A stretch of 36,105 nt of DNA. It comes from Methanothrix sp. Its GTDB lineage: Archaea; Halobacteriota; Methanosarcinia; Methanotrichales; Methanotrichaceae. Position 1 is the stretch's first letter; each line of letters begins with the position of its first letter. The notes beneath the pieces were generated by a model. That model ran no database searches. It was given only the letters and a program-made list of their open reading frames with translations, and was not told the DNA's origin. The DNA is taken from NCBI GenBank assembly GCA_025361645.1, contig JANYKI010000124.1, forward strand, positions 1-36,105. The letters run 5' to 3'. Below, one piece after another: positions 7,594-15,607 of the stretch. Both the position numbers and the translations under genes were made by a program.

Positions 7594-8607
7594 TCATTCA
7601 ATCTCATCAAACTCATATTCCTCCCACCCCCTCTCCCCCAGCAGCACCTCGAATTCGGGCGGCGTGAGAATGGGTATTCTATATTTAGCTGCATCATCGA
7701 GCGCCACCCTGGGGCAGGCCGTGGACACCGCCGCCTCCGCTCCCAGATTGAGCAGCCGGTCCGACTCGATGTTGTCCAGATAAACCAGGAACATCTCCCG
7801 TCCCCTGGACTCTCCCAAGGCCTTCAGCCTTGTTGCCAGCTCCATCCGTTTCTGTCCGGGCTTCTTGGATACCAGGATAGCGAAGCGCTTCGCCTCTCCG
7901 GCCCGGGTTATGGCCCCAAAGCGCCGTCGCAGCATGGGGTCGGTATCAATCTCCGATATCTCGCCGGTAGCCGGATCTGCGATTACTACTCTCTTTCCTG
8001 TGGCCAGGGCGATGCCCAGAGGATGAAACTGTCCTGTGCCGATGAAGAGATACTCCTCCACATCCAGGGCCCGGGCCGTGCTGTAGCTGCAGCCCAAAAC
8101 CTGGCCCGCTTGCCTTACCCGGCCCCCTGCCGGCCCCAGCAGGCCTTCGATGCCATGCTTCTTGAGGACCTCTAATGCCTGATCGAGCTTGTGCACATGC
8201 TGGATAGTAGTAGTAACGCCCACCTTCCTCGCCTTGAGGACCATGGCCGCCTTCTCCACCACGTCTCTCAGGTCTTCTGTCATCCTGGCCTCCAGAAAGA
8301 TGACATTGTCCGGCCCTTCCACAAGCTGGGCATGGCCCAGATGGAGCATCAGGTCCACCTCCCGGGCCAGCTGCATATCCACGTCGCAAGCCCCAAAGCA
8401 GGGGTCCCCCGAGATAATGACCTCGGCTCCTGTCTTCTCCTCAATATGTCGAGCCAGTGCGGGCGTAGCTCTCTTCAGCCCCTCCGGAGCCTGAACGCCC
8501 ACAAGGCGCGCCCCGCTCTTTTGGATAAGATCTATAGCTTTATCCAGATCAAGGTCGTAGCCGGAGAAGCCAGAGTTAGAACCAGCGGTCGAGTGTGCTC
8601 TGGCCAC
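7594..8607 (-). CDS. dph2: diphthamide biosynthesis enzyme Dph2 (3-amino-3-carboxypropyl transferase)
   Basis: 337 residues from GTG 8607, chosen because GGAGGA lies 8 bases upstream and conserved sequence begins just after; longer starts would run deep into fen. Three cysteines that bind the 4Fe-4S cluster are visible: GDPCFGACD (near residue 78), LGCSYSTA (near 180) and STACPRVALDD (near 287). The archaeal homodimer cleaves S-adenosylmethionine to a 3-amino-3-carboxypropyl radical that modifies a histidine of elongation factor 2, releasing methylthioadenosine. It overlaps fen by 32 bp and is followed after one base by mtnA, so producer and salvage enzymes of methylthioadenosine share a transcript. 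Confidence 0.93.
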   Translation of the reverse strand: MARAHSTAGSNSGFSGYDLDLDKAIDLIQKSGARLVGVQAPEGLKRATPALARHIEEKTGAEVIISGDPCFGACDVDMQLAREVDLMLHLGHAQLVEGPDNVIFLEARMTEDLRDVVEKAAMVLKARKVGVTTTIQHVHKLDQALEVLKKHGIEGLLGPAGGRVRQAGQVLGCSYSTARALDVEEYLFIGTGQFHPLGIALATGKRVVIADPATGEISEIDTDPMLRRRFGAITRAGEAKRFAILVSKKPGQKRMELATRLKALGESRGREMFLVYLDNIESDRLLNLGAEAAVSTACPRVALDDAAKYRIPILTPPEFEVLLGERGWEEYEFDEIE

Positions 8608-9586
8608 GTTTGTATTCCTCCTCCAGCCTTCCCGCCGTCTTTTCCACTCTCTCCCGATCAAAGTCCCGCTCTTCTACCAGGAAAGAGACTATCTCATCCA
8701 CGCGGGGCTTTTTCATCCTGACCTCATAATCGTCCGTAACATTGGGATGAAGGAAGAATTCCCGGATCTGTGCGAAGCTGTCGATCTTCTCCTCCTGCTC
8801 GGCTAGAATGGATTCCAGATCTCCTTTCTCTCGGATCAGCTTTAAAGCCGTCTTTGGGCCGACCCGGGTTAAGCCGCTGTTGTAGTCGGTGCCGCACATG
8901 ATGCCGATCTCCACGAGCTGCTTTCGACTGATGCCCAGGCGGGCCAGACCTTCCTCCAGATCGATTATCTCCGGCTCTACATCCACGTAAATGTTCTTTT
9001 TGGGAAGCTTCCGCTTGCCGGTGATGGCCAGGTTCCTCACTACCAAGGGAGCGCCAAAGAGAAGCGAATCATAGTCCTGGCTGCCCACCAGTTCGACGTC
9101 GCCCCTAGCTGCCATACGAGCTGCCTGCGCTTCGCCTTCCGATGGGGCCTGAATGACGGGAAGCCCCATGGCTAAAATAAGCCTTCTTCCGTCTTCCAGG
9201 ATCTCGGAATTGATGCGGGAGGCCGCCTGGGCATACTTGAATCCATCCTGGCCGGCGGCCTTTGCTTCTTCCCAGGCGGCTGCCGCCTTATCCCTTGTCT
9301 CTGACCTCTGGGCAAGCGTTTCTGCCTTAAAGGAGGGCGGCTCTCCGTCGAAGATAAAGGCCACTTTGACCCCGGCCTCAATGAGATTGGTAGTGCGGTA
9401 CAATAAACCGGATAGATGCGAGGTCACCCTTCCCTGGCTGTCCATGAGCGGCGTGCCGTCCTTTTGCCGGATTATGCTCAGGAACTGGTAGAGGGTGTTG
9501 AAGGCATCGATCGCCACCCATCTTCCGGAGAGATCCTTTATCTCGATCTTCTTTCTGTGCAGCAGGTCTCCCAAATCAACGCCCAT
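8576..9586 (-). CDS. fen: flap endonuclease 1
   Basis: 336 residues starting MGVDLGDLL, the invariant FEN1 N-terminus; the start at 9586 is preferred over an upstream ATG for this reason. The N and I nuclease regions are present (VAIDAFNTLYQFL, FIFDGEPP, APSEGEAQAA, GSQDYDSLLFGAP, GIMCGTDYNSG and a helix-hairpin-helix VGPKTALKLI). The C-terminus QSTLDRWF is a PCNA-interacting PIP box. The enzyme removes 5' flaps during Okazaki fragment maturation and repair. It opens the leftward fen-dph2-mtnA-phosphorylase unit. A TATA box at 9653-9662 is shared with the divergent iscA-like gene. Confidence 0.95.
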   Translation of the reverse strand: MGVDLGDLLHRKKIEIKDLSGRWVAIDAFNTLYQFLSIIRQKDGTPLMDSQGRVTSHLSGLLYRTTNLIEAGVKVAFIFDGEPPSFKAETLAQRSETRDKAAAAWEEAKAAGQDGFKYAQAASRINSEILEDGRRLILAMGLPVIQAPSEGEAQAARMAARGDVELVGSQDYDSLLFGAPLVVRNLAITGKRKLPKKNIYVDVEPEIIDLEEGLARLGISRKQLVEIGIMCGTDYNSGLTRVGPKTALKLIREKGDLESILAEQEEKIDSFAQIREFFLHPNVTDDYEVRMKKPRVDEIVSFLVEERDFDRERVEKTAGRLEEEYKRGQSTLDRWF

Positions 9587-9652
9587 GGTTAATCCCTTGT
9601 TGCTCCTCCATGATAAATCCTCCATTCTTGCCTGAAGATCCTGATAATAGTG

Positions 9653-9662
9653 CTTTAAATAC
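9653..9662 (+). promoter_or_regulatory. TATA box between divergent fen and iscA-like genes
   Basis: The sequence ctttaaatac resembles an archaeal TATA box. It lies about 40 bp before ATG 9698 on the plus strand and about 70 bp before ATG 9586 on the minus strand. Being near-symmetric (TTTAAA core), it could serve either gene. Confidence 0.5.
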
Positions 9663-9697
9663 GAGTTTCGCGAAGCTATACATTTGGAGTGTTATTC

Positions 9698-10090
9698 ATG
9701 ATCGAGATTACAGAGGCGGCAGCCAATATGATAAAGCATAGCCTGGTGGAAGGCAAAGTGATCAGGATGTTCCTGGCGGCTATTGATGCTACCGGCGCGA
9801 ATTATGGTCTGGCTTTGGGTGACGAGGAAGTAGGTGACAAGATCTTTGAGAGCCGGGGCATGAAGGTCTACATGAGCCCAGAAGATACTGAAATGCTCAG
9901 CGAGACTATAATTGATTATGTGGACGACGATCGAGGAACCGGTTTCATCATTCGGGGTCCAGAAGATGAAGTATCAAGTTGTGGTTCTTGTGCCAATGTC
10001 GATAGCTGCGAACATGATCACAGCAGTTGCGACCACGACCATGACCACAGCGGCTGCGGGCACGATCACGGCGACTGCGGTTGCAGCTAG
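9698..10090 (+). CDS. IscA/HesB-like protein with His/Cys-rich metal-binding tail
   Basis: 130 residues from ATG 9698 with TGGAG about 9 bases upstream. Residues 1-92 follow the A-type Fe-S carrier fold (IEITEAAANMI, YGLALGDEEVGDKIFES, VYMSPEDTEML, IIDYVDD, GTGFIIRGPE). The middle cysteine of A-type carriers is absent (DATGANYGL), while CGSC remains where the C-terminal pair should be. Residues 95-130 form a tail dense in His, Cys and Asp (SCEHDHSSCDHDHDHSGCG), typical of nickel-, zinc- or copper-binding tails. It probably handles or stores metal rather than acting as a normal Fe-S scaffold. It precedes the ADTH synthase gene by 68 bp, but that gene has its own TATA-like box. Confidence 0.8.
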   Translation: MIEITEAAANMIKHSLVEGKVIRMFLAAIDATGANYGLALGDEEVGDKIFESRGMKVYMSPEDTEMLSETIIDYVDDDRGTGFIIRGPEDEVSSCGSCANVDSCEHDHSSCDHDHDHSGCGHDHGDCGCS

Positions 10091-10102
10091 CTAATCGTAA
10101 CC

Positions 10103-10110
10103 CTTAAATA
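10103..10110 (+). promoter_or_regulatory. TATA box of the ADTH synthase gene
   Basis: cttaaata at 10103-10110 predicts transcription from about 10130, giving a leader of about 30 bases before TTG 10159. The leader contains a tiny frame beginning ATG 10132 and ending TGA in the same frame as the gene, which excludes that ATG as start. Confidence 0.5.
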
Positions 10111-10158
10111 TGATACGTGTTAGCATGGAGCATGTTAGCATTCACGAGATGATTCGAT

Positions 10159-10956
10159 TTGGGTGAGATTGGCAAGAGAGTAAGAATTGAAAGGATAATG
10201 GACAGAGACAGCGGGAACACAGTCATAATTCCACTGGACCACGGCATATCCGTCGGCCCCATCAAGGGATTGGTCGACCTGCCGGAAATGGTAAACAAGG
10301 TGGCCAAGGGTGGGGCCAATGCCGTTCTCCAGCAGAAGGGAATGGTCCGGCATGGACATCGCGGCTACGGTCGAGATGTCGGCCTGATTGTGCACATGAG
10401 TGCCTCCACATCCCTCGGCCCCGATCCCAACAACAAGGTGCAGGTCTGCCTGGTGGAGGAGTGCTTGAAGATGGGTGCAGATGCCGTATCCGTTCACATC
10501 AACATCGGCTCTGAGACTGAGTCAGATCAGCTCAGCATACTTGGTTGTGTCAGTGAACGCTGTGACTTCTGGGGCATGCCGCTCATAGCCATGATGTACC
10601 CGCGCGGCAAAGCCATCTTGAATCCCAATGATGTGGAGGTCGTGGCCCATGCCGCCCGGGCCGGAGCAGAACTTGGCGCTGATATCATCAAGACTAACTA
10701 CACCGGCGATATCGATTCCTTCCGGCAAGTGGTGGAGGGCTGCCCGGTGCCTGTGGTCATCGCCGGCGGGCCCAAGACCGAGACGGATATGGAGTTCCTG
10801 CAAATGATCGAGGGAGCCCTGCAGGCGGGCGCGCGCGGCGTGGCCATCGGCAGAAATGTCTTCCAGGCCGGCGACCCAGTGAAGATGACCATGGCCATAG
10901 CCGCCATTGTCAACAAGGGCAAGACGGCAGAAGAGGCCATCAAGATACTGGATTGA
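10159..10956 (+). CDS. 2-amino-3,7-dideoxy-D-threo-hept-6-ulosonate synthase (aldolase family)
   Basis: 265 residues from TTG 10159 ([13 protein letters not shown]). It is a DhnA-type class I aldolase TIM barrel: [17 protein letters not shown] at the N-terminus, the region with [12 protein letters not shown], the Schiff-base lysine in [20 protein letters not shown] and [11 protein letters not shown] phosphate-binding loops. The opening [19 protein letters not shown] matches the archaeal enzyme making the C7 precursor of dehydroquinate (MJ0400 type) better than the fructose-bisphosphate aldolase, but the two are close and only experiment would separate them. The usual partner, the archaeal dehydroquinate synthase, is not adjacent. 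Confidence 0.86.
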   Translation: MGEIGKRVRIERIMDRDSGNTVIIPLDHGISVGPIKGLVDLPEMVNKVAKGGANAVLQQKGMVRHGHRGYGRDVGLIVHMSASTSLGPDPNNKVQVCLVEECLKMGADAVSVHINIGSETESDQLSILGCVSERCDFWGMPLIAMMYPRGKAILNPNDVEVVAHAARAGAELGADIIKTNYTGDIDSFRQVVEGCPVPVVIAGGPKTETDMEFLQMIEGALQAGARGVAIGRNVFQAGDPVKMTMAIAAIVNKGKTAEEAIKILD

Positions 10957-10994
10957 TGCAAAGGCGGTAGAATCCCGAAAAGGCCGGAAAAATG

Positions 10995-11025
10995 AGATCA
11001 TTTCATTTTTTTATTCTAATGATCT
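10995..11025 (+). terminator. T-run with hairpin after the ADTH synthase gene
   Basis: An 8-bp inverted repeat, agatcatt (10995-11002) and aatgatct (11018-11025), encloses a run of seven T (11006-11012). The T-run lies about 50 bases after the ADTH synthase stop, and archaeal termination mostly relies on such runs. Ends of convergent ftsY and this gene meet here. Confidence 0.55.
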
Positions 11026-11100
11026 TCGGGCCTCCTGCGGTAAGGCAGCCCATAAAACGCAGGTTTTCGAGCGAGAGTGACTTTTGTCCAAAAAAGAAGT

Positions 11101-12279
11101 TTACGCTTCCGCCTCTCCCATCAGCCTGTCCACCAGCCACTCTGGCTCGAACTTCACCAGGTCGGGATAGGTCTGGCCCACGCCCAAAAAGAGCACGGGC
11201 TTGCCGGTGATGTAGGCAATGGAGATCGCGGAGCCGCCCTTGGCGTCGGCGTCCGTCTTGGTAAGAATGGAGCCGTCGATGGGCACCGACTCGTTGAAGA
11301 GGCGCGCCCTCTCCACGGCATCGTTTCCGGCTATTGCTTCATCCACGAAGATGAGCAGATCGGGCTTGGTCACGCGCACAATCTTTCTCATCTGATCCAT
11401 GAGATTGATATTGGTGTGCAGCCTTCCCGCCGTATCCGCCAGCACCACATCCTTATTGTGTGCCTTGGCATACTCGATGGCGTCAAAGATCACTGCCGCC
11501 GGATCGCCGCCGGTCTTGTGCTTGACAACTTTAAGGCCCAGGCTATTGCCGTGCACTTCCAGCTGCTCAATGGCACCGGCTCGGAAGGTATCGCCTGCTG
11601 CCAGGACTACGGAGTAGCTCTGGTTCATCAGATACCTGGCCACCTTGGCGATGCTGGTTGTCTTTCCCGTGCCGTTCACACCTACGAAAAGAATCTTGAT
11701 GGGCTTTTCTTTGGTCTTGATGTACTCGTCAAAGTCCAGATAATTCCTGGAAAGAATCGTTAAAAGAGCATTTCGCAGCGACTGCTCGGCGATGGCTCCT
11801 GTGTTTGCGCCGATTTTTCTCTTCTTTCCCACCAGATCGCTCTTAACCTCTCTGATGATCTCTTCCGCCACGGGCAGGGCCACGTCGCTCTCCATAAGGG
11901 CCATCTCCAGGGCCCACATGGGCTCCTCAAGATCCTTTTCTTCCAGGATTATTTCCTGCTCAAATATCAGGCTCTTGGCCTTTTCCAGGAAGGAGAATCG
12001 GTTCTTGGGCTTGTTGTCGGTAGCGGCCTTTTCTGGAAACAGAGGTGGCTTGGCGGGGGATGCACTGGAGAGAGTTGTACTGGAGAGATTTGCATTGGAA
12101 GCAGAAGACGTCTCCAGGGCAGCATTTTTGTCTGCCGCAGGGAGTGCTTCGGTCGGGCTGCCTATCTCTTTATCATCTTTCTTTCCAGCTATCTTCTCGG
12201 CTAGGGAGACCTTCTCGGCAATTTTGGAGGACAGAGCCTCTTTGAAGCCGGAGAGCTTCTCCTTGAAGCGACTAAACAA
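11101..12279 (-). CDS. ftsY: signal recognition particle receptor FtsY
   Basis: 392 residues. TTG 12279 is chosen because MFSRFKEKLSGFKEAL is the conserved FtsY beginning; it overlaps the pfdA stop by 8 bp. An acidic/Ser-rich linker (residues about 40-95) leads to the N domain and the G domain: G1 GVNGTGKTTS, G2-like DTFRAGAIEQL, G3 DTAGRLH, G4 TKTDADAKGG and the closing FLGVGQTYPDL. FtsY docks SRP-ribosome complexes at the membrane and delivers nascent proteins to SecYEG. It is the last gene of the leftward translation cluster, the usual archaeal place after prefoldin alpha. Confidence 0.95.
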   Translation of the reverse strand: MFSRFKEKLSGFKEALSSKIAEKVSLAEKIAGKKDDKEIGSPTEALPAADKNAALETSSASNANLSSTTLSSASPAKPPLFPEKAATDNKPKNRFSFLEKAKSLIFEQEIILEEKDLEEPMWALEMALMESDVALPVAEEIIREVKSDLVGKKRKIGANTGAIAEQSLRNALLTILSRNYLDFDEYIKTKEKPIKILFVGVNGTGKTTSIAKVARYLMNQSYSVVLAAGDTFRAGAIEQLEVHGNSLGLKVVKHKTGGDPAAVIFDAIEYAKAHNKDVVLADTAGRLHTNINLMDQMRKIVRVTKPDLLIFVDEAIAGNDAVERARLFNESVPIDGSILTKTDADAKGGSAISIAYITGKPVLFLGVGQTYPDLVKFEPEWLVDRLMGEAEA

Positions 12280-12736
12280 TCCCTTCGCACCCCGGTCCGT
12301 GCTGATGCGAATTAGCGCTCTCTTCAAATTGCTGCATTACGGCCTGGATCTTCTGCATCTCTTGATCTATCTTGGCAAGCACAACATTTAGCTTTTTAGA
12401 TCCCTCAAGAACTTCTGCCTTCCTAACAGTCAGAATATCCTTAGCCTCGGCGGCGGTCTTTTCAATGCTAACGCCCGCGCCCACATTCAAGACTACTTTC
12501 TCCTTAGAGGCGAGATTTCCGTGGATAAAAGACCCAGATCCGATGGGAACGAGAATCTCCTGTCCGACTTGTGCCTCGGCCAGGGCCTCTACTGCAAGCA
12601 GTGCCCTCTCCAAGCCCTCAGCCGTCATCTGTGTCAGACTGAGCTGTTGCATGATGCCGTCCGCTTGAGCCTGATACTGCTGATATGCGGCCAGGAGCCT
12701 TCTGACTTCCTCCTCGCCTCCAGGAGCGCTACTCAA
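12272..12736 (-). CDS. pfdA: prefoldin alpha subunit
   Basis: 154 residues from TTG 12736, overlapping the L18a stop by 8 bp. Two long coiled-coil helices (residues about 5-50 and 95-140) flank a short beta hairpin with ILVPIGSGSFIHGNL and VVLNVGAGVSIEKT, the signature of alpha prefoldin. The protein forms an alpha2-beta4 jellyfish-shaped chaperone that passes unfolded proteins to the thermosome. The tail ends SANSHQHGPGCEG. Position between L18a and ftsY is the conserved archaeal order. Confidence 0.94.
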   Translation of the reverse strand: MSSAPGGEEEVRRLLAAYQQYQAQADGIMQQLSLTQMTAEGLERALLAVEALAEAQVGQEILVPIGSGSFIHGNLASKEKVVLNVGAGVSIEKTAAEAKDILTVRKAEVLEGSKKLNVVLAKIDQEMQKIQAVMQQFEESANSHQHGPGCEGIV

Positions 12737-12917
12737 CAGCCTTCACCTCGTCTATCGTGATGAGGTTCCTCTTCAGGCCGTGTTCGCTTCCCATGAGGGA
12801 ATAGACTTTATTTACGGCATTTTTCTCGTTCTGGCTCTCAACAACCTTGCTAAAGGGCAGCCAGGTCTTGCCGACAAGTCCTCCCTTGTACTTTCCTTTG
12901 ATATCGAATTTGCTCAC
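12729..12917 (-). CDS. rpl18a: large-subunit ribosomal protein L18Ae (LX / L20A)
   Basis: 62 residues, starting MSKFDIKGKYKGG and containing WLPFSKVVESQNEKNAVNKV, the diagnostic pattern of the small archaeal L18a/LX protein. Start and stop fit the gap exactly, and it overlaps pfdA by 8 bp. The family in archaea carries one domain of the eukaryotic L18a. The identification is firm despite the short length because of motif and gene order. Confidence 0.93.
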   Translation of the reverse strand: MSKFDIKGKYKGGLVGKTWLPFSKVVESQNEKNAVNKVYSLMGSEHGLKRNLITIDEVKAVE

Positions 12918-12946
12918 TATTCCACCCCTACTCTATTCATCAATCA

Positions 12947-13612
12947 CTAAATCAGGAAACCTAGTGCGTCCTCGATGCGCCCCAGCTCTGGGCCAGAAGT
13001 CCCTGTACCTGCGAAGTAACCATGGCTGTTGGCCAGCACTCCCGAGCCCACCAGCGGCGAGCCGAGGTTCACTGTGCCCACGTCCACAGGCAGCCCGAAG
13101 AGCCCCTCTAAGACGGCGATCTCCTCTTCGGAGATGCGTGGGTGCACAAGAAGCCCTTTGTTTGTTGCCACTCCCGCCATTCCCACGGTCTTCAGGCCAC
13201 CGATAGTGCCTTTCTCCAACTTCACGCCTAAAGTTTGCTCTATCGTTTCGCATGCCTTGCTAGACAGCTCCGGATGGACCAAAGCAGCGCTGTCGTTGAC
13301 CAAAATCACATTGCCCGCGGCATTGATCCTGGCCGGCAGTCTTGCGACCTGGCCGTGTTCGCGAAGAACCTTGAGCTCCTCACTGCCGGCGTGATGGGTT
13401 ACCACGAAGCCATTGCTATTGGCCGCGACCAGGGACCCCAAGACGGAGCCTACACCGGCCAGTACCCGCACGGACGGCACTTTCAGCCCGGCCTCGAGTA
13501 ATTGCCGATCGGCTTCGCCCACTTCCTGCGGCACGAGTAGAACCTTATCCGTGCATTTGGCAAATACACCGAGAAGGCTGCTTCCTGCTATCTTTAATCG
13601 TTTATCTGTCAC
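12947..13612 (-). CDS. eif6: translation initiation factor 6 (aIF6)
   Basis: 221 residues from GTG 13612, overlapping the rpl31e stop by 11 bp; the family length is about 220-228. Repeated pentein-fold segments are visible: LGVFAKCTDKVLLVP, GSVLGSLVAANSNGFVV, LPARINAAGNVILVNDSAAL, TIGGLKTVGMAGVATNKGLL and GTVNLGSPLVGSGVLANSHG. It binds the 50S subunit and prevents premature joining with 30S. The N-terminus (MTDKRLKIAGSSLL) is less typical than the rest, so the start is the least certain part. Confidence 0.93.
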   Translation of the reverse strand: MTDKRLKIAGSSLLGVFAKCTDKVLLVPQEVGEADRQLLEAGLKVPSVRVLAGVGSVLGSLVAANSNGFVVTHHAGSEELKVLREHGQVARLPARINAAGNVILVNDSAALVHPELSSKACETIEQTLGVKLEKGTIGGLKTVGMAGVATNKGLLVHPRISEEEIAVLEGLFGLPVDVGTVNLGSPLVGSGVLANSHGYFAGTGTSGPELGRIEDALGFLI

Positions 13613-13868
13613 CAGCAAACTCCGCCTCAACCCCGCCGTCTTCGAACTTGACCGCGCGTACCCTTACGCGCCGGGGAGGCTTCATATCGCCTCTGGCCCA
13701 GATGACTTCGCTCAGGCCGGGGTCGATCTTTATATTTTTCTTTTCCACCTTCATATGCCGGGCGAGGTAGGTCCTAATCTCGGTTATGGCCCGGTTGGAC
13801 CTTCTGTAAATGGGAGCGCACTTGACTATACCCAGGGGTATGGTGTAAACTCTTTCTGTGTCCGCCAT
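13602..13868 (-). CDS. rpl31e: large-subunit ribosomal protein L31e
   Basis: 88 residues from ATG 13868 (MADTERVYTIPLG), with AGAGAG just upstream. The pattern TIPLGIVKCAPIYRRSNRAI and the basic stretch RHMKVEKKNIKIDPGLSE are those of L31e, which sits near the exit tunnel. It begins 2 bp after the rpl39e stop and overlaps eif6 by 11 bp. Confidence 0.95.
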   Translation of the reverse strand: MADTERVYTIPLGIVKCAPIYRRSNRAITEIRTYLARHMKVEKKNIKIDPGLSEVIWARGDMKPPRRVRVRAVKFEDGGVEAEFAGDR

Positions 13869-13870
13869 GT

Positions 13871-14023
13871 CTATCTCTCTAAGCTGCTTCTTCTCCAATG
13901 TCGTCTCTTGGGATGAGTGACTACTTTCCTCATGGTCTTGACAATGACCCAGGAGGGAACCCTACGATTCTGATTGAACGCCTTGGCAAGCCTGATCTTC
14001 TTGCCCTTTAATTTCTTGGACAA
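13871..14023 (-). CDS. rpl39e: large-subunit ribosomal protein L39e
   Basis: 50 residues from TTG 14023, with GGAGGA 6 bases upstream. The protein is very basic ([20 protein letters not shown]... then [13 protein letters not shown]), full length for L39e, which lines the exit tunnel. Its 5' third lies inside the 3' end of the PP-loop gene in a different frame (62-bp overlap), an unusually long overlap. Confidence 0.94.
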   Translation of the reverse strand: MSKKLKGKKIRLAKAFNQNRRVPSWVIVKTMRKVVTHPKRRHWRRSSLER

Positions 14024-14618
14024 ATCTCTTCCTCCGGATAACTCTGGTGTGCGTATGATTGGAGGGGAAGATCTCATCGACCTTAGCCTGGCCGCACCTC
14101 TCTTTTAGCGCATATCTCAGGCCCACCTCGAAGTCTGAGGCGGGATACCTCTCGGATAGCTCTTCCTCGAAGTCCAAATAGCGCGAGGCCATGGCCCGGA
14201 TCGTCTTTTGACCCAGGCCCGCCAGGGGTCTTAAGTATTGCATATGCAACCGGTCTTCCAGGCTTCGGATAGCGCTAAAGCCCATTTTGGGTGCGCGATC
14301 ATCCCGCCTCGTCCCGTCCGCCACAAATTCGCACTCTTTCGCTACAGTTTCTACTGCAATAGGATGAACATAATTGAGAGCATCATTGGGATAGCCCGTG
14401 CAAAGCAGTATCTCCAGGGCCCGCTCCAGGACGCTATCTTCAAAGACCATCCTCCTATGGGGATGGTCAAGCTCTCGTGCTGCATCAGCCGCTCTCGTCC
14501 AGGTATCATCATGGCTGAAGCTGAAGGTGACAAGCTCTATCTCGTCAAAGAACGGTTCGAGAAGAAGAGCCGCCAAGCTGCTATCTTTTCCGCCGGAAAA
14601 TAAGACTGCAACCTTCAT
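13962..14618 (-). CDS. PP-loop ATPase (alpha-hydrolase/ThiI-like superfamily)
   Basis: 218 residues from ATG 14618. The N-terminus [20 protein letters not shown] contains the PP-loop SGGKDS that binds ATP for adenylation, as in tRNA-thiolation and amidating enzymes. Further conserved-looking parts are [24 protein letters not shown] and [20 protein letters not shown]. No zinc-ribbon or thiouridine-specific domain is present. Archaeal genomes carry this gene beside L39e/L31e, which suggests a role in tRNA or ribosome modification; substrate unknown. Its last 20 codons overlap rpl39e, and the tail ([18 protein letters not shown]) may be a local extension. Confidence 0.85.
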   Translation of the reverse strand: MKVAVLFSGGKDSSLAALLLEPFFDEIELVTFSFSHDDTWTRAADAARELDHPHRRMVFEDSVLERALEILLCTGYPNDALNYVHPIAVETVAKECEFVADGTRRDDRAPKMGFSAIRSLEDRLHMQYLRPLAGLGQKTIRAMASRYLDFEEELSERYPASDFEVGLRYALKERCGQAKVDEIFPSNHTHTRVIRRKRFVQEIKGQEDQACQGVQSES

Positions 14619-14643
14619 GAACTGCCTACAGCTTACAGCCGCT

Positions 14644-14985
14644 TTATCTCCTGGTTATGGTGATGTCTCTCTTCGTGGGCTGAGCCTGCTTGAGGATCGC
14701 CTTGAGTTGCTCGTCGGTGATTGCGCCCCTCAGCCTGCCGCTTTGAGCAAGCATGATGAGCTGGCCTTCAATCTGAGTGACGAACTCCGGCTTGGTCATG
14801 CGTATCGCATTGAGCCGTTCCCGTGCTTCGGGAGTGAGGATGGTCCTCATCAAGGATGCCTTTTTGGCCTCCATCTCCTGCTGGGCCTGCTCTTGCGAAG
14901 CCGCAGCCATCTGCGAATCCACCTGCTGTTTTTGGATCTGGTCCATCCTCTTTCGTCTTAAATCTGCAAGCTCATCATCAGCCAT
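14644..14985 (-). CDS. DNA-binding protein of the PDCD5/TFAR19 family
   Basis: 113 residues, full length. It begins [20 protein letters not shown], has a Gln/Ala-rich helix, then the family core [20 protein letters not shown] and [19 protein letters not shown], and ends [10 protein letters not shown]. Archaeal homologues are small helical nucleic-acid-binding proteins related to human PDCD5. It lies between S19e and the PP-loop gene, the conserved order. Confidence 0.94.
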   Translation of the reverse strand: MADDELADLRRKRMDQIQKQQVDSQMAAASQEQAQQEMEAKKASLMRTILTPEARERLNAIRMTKPEFVTQIEGQLIMLAQSGRLRGAITDEQLKAILKQAQPTKRDITITRR

Positions 14986-15009
14986 ATTTTTTCAGTCCTC
15001 GCCTAAGCT

Positions 15010-15474
15010 TTATGCCGAATCGGCAGCAGGTTCTGCTGCAGGTGTCGCCGAGCCTTGCATCTGGCTTCTCACCTTATGGGCTACCCCATCAAGGTATGCC
15101 TGACCCGCGGGGGTCATTTGGCGCCCTTTCTTTAGCTTCTTCACGTAGCCGGCCTTCTCCAGCTGCTGCAGGGACTCTCTTGCCACTGAACCGCTGCCCT
15201 TGGCAAAGAATCCTGTAGCTACACCCTTGCGATGCTTTCCGCCGTAGAAGCTTCTAAGGCGGGAAACGCCCACCGGGCCGTCGATATATATTCTGCGCAG
15301 TACTGATGCGCACCGCACAAACCACCAGTCGGGGTTTGTGGGCGGCATCTCCCTATTTACCCCAGTCTTAGCAAACTCAGCCCATTCCGGGGGCTGAACC
15401 TTGCCCGCCGCCTTTAGCTCCAGGGCCACGGCAGCTATTAAGTCATGGGGAGGTACGTCGTAAACAGTTGTCAA
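15010..15474 (-). CDS. rps19e: small-subunit ribosomal protein S19e
   Basis: 154 residues from TTG 15474, chosen because MTTVYDVPPHDLI is the S19e start and GGAGG lies about 8-9 bases upstream. Motifs include PEWAEFAKTGVNREMPP, NPDWWFVRCASVLRRIYIDG, GVSRLRSFYGGKHRKGV and a winged-helix core ending RQMTPAGQAYLDGVA. The Ala/Pro-rich tail is non-conserved. It is the promoter-proximal gene of the leftward cluster. Confidence 0.94.
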   Translation of the reverse strand: MTTVYDVPPHDLIAAVALELKAAGKVQPPEWAEFAKTGVNREMPPTNPDWWFVRCASVLRRIYIDGPVGVSRLRSFYGGKHRKGVATGFFAKGSGSVARESLQQLEKAGYVKKLKKGRQMTPAGQAYLDGVAHKVRSQMQGSATPAAEPAADSA

Positions 15475-15524
15475 ATCCTTCAATCCTCCAAATGATAAGG
15501 AACAAACCAGAACCCTTACGCAGA

Positions 15525-15545
15525 AACAAGTATAAATGCTTTTTC
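15525..15545 (-). promoter_or_regulatory. promoter of the S19e-FtsY cluster
   Basis: On the minus strand, gaaaaagcatttatacttg has a purine-rich BRE-like stretch followed by a TATA-like box (plus strand 15531-15537). Transcription would begin about 15510, giving a leader of about 35 bases that includes the GGAGG of S19e. Confidence 0.55.
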
Positions 15546-15607
15546 TGCCCTTTTGGCCTGGCGGCAATTATTTGGGGGGATTTTCATCCTGACGGGCAGA
15601 TTAGATT

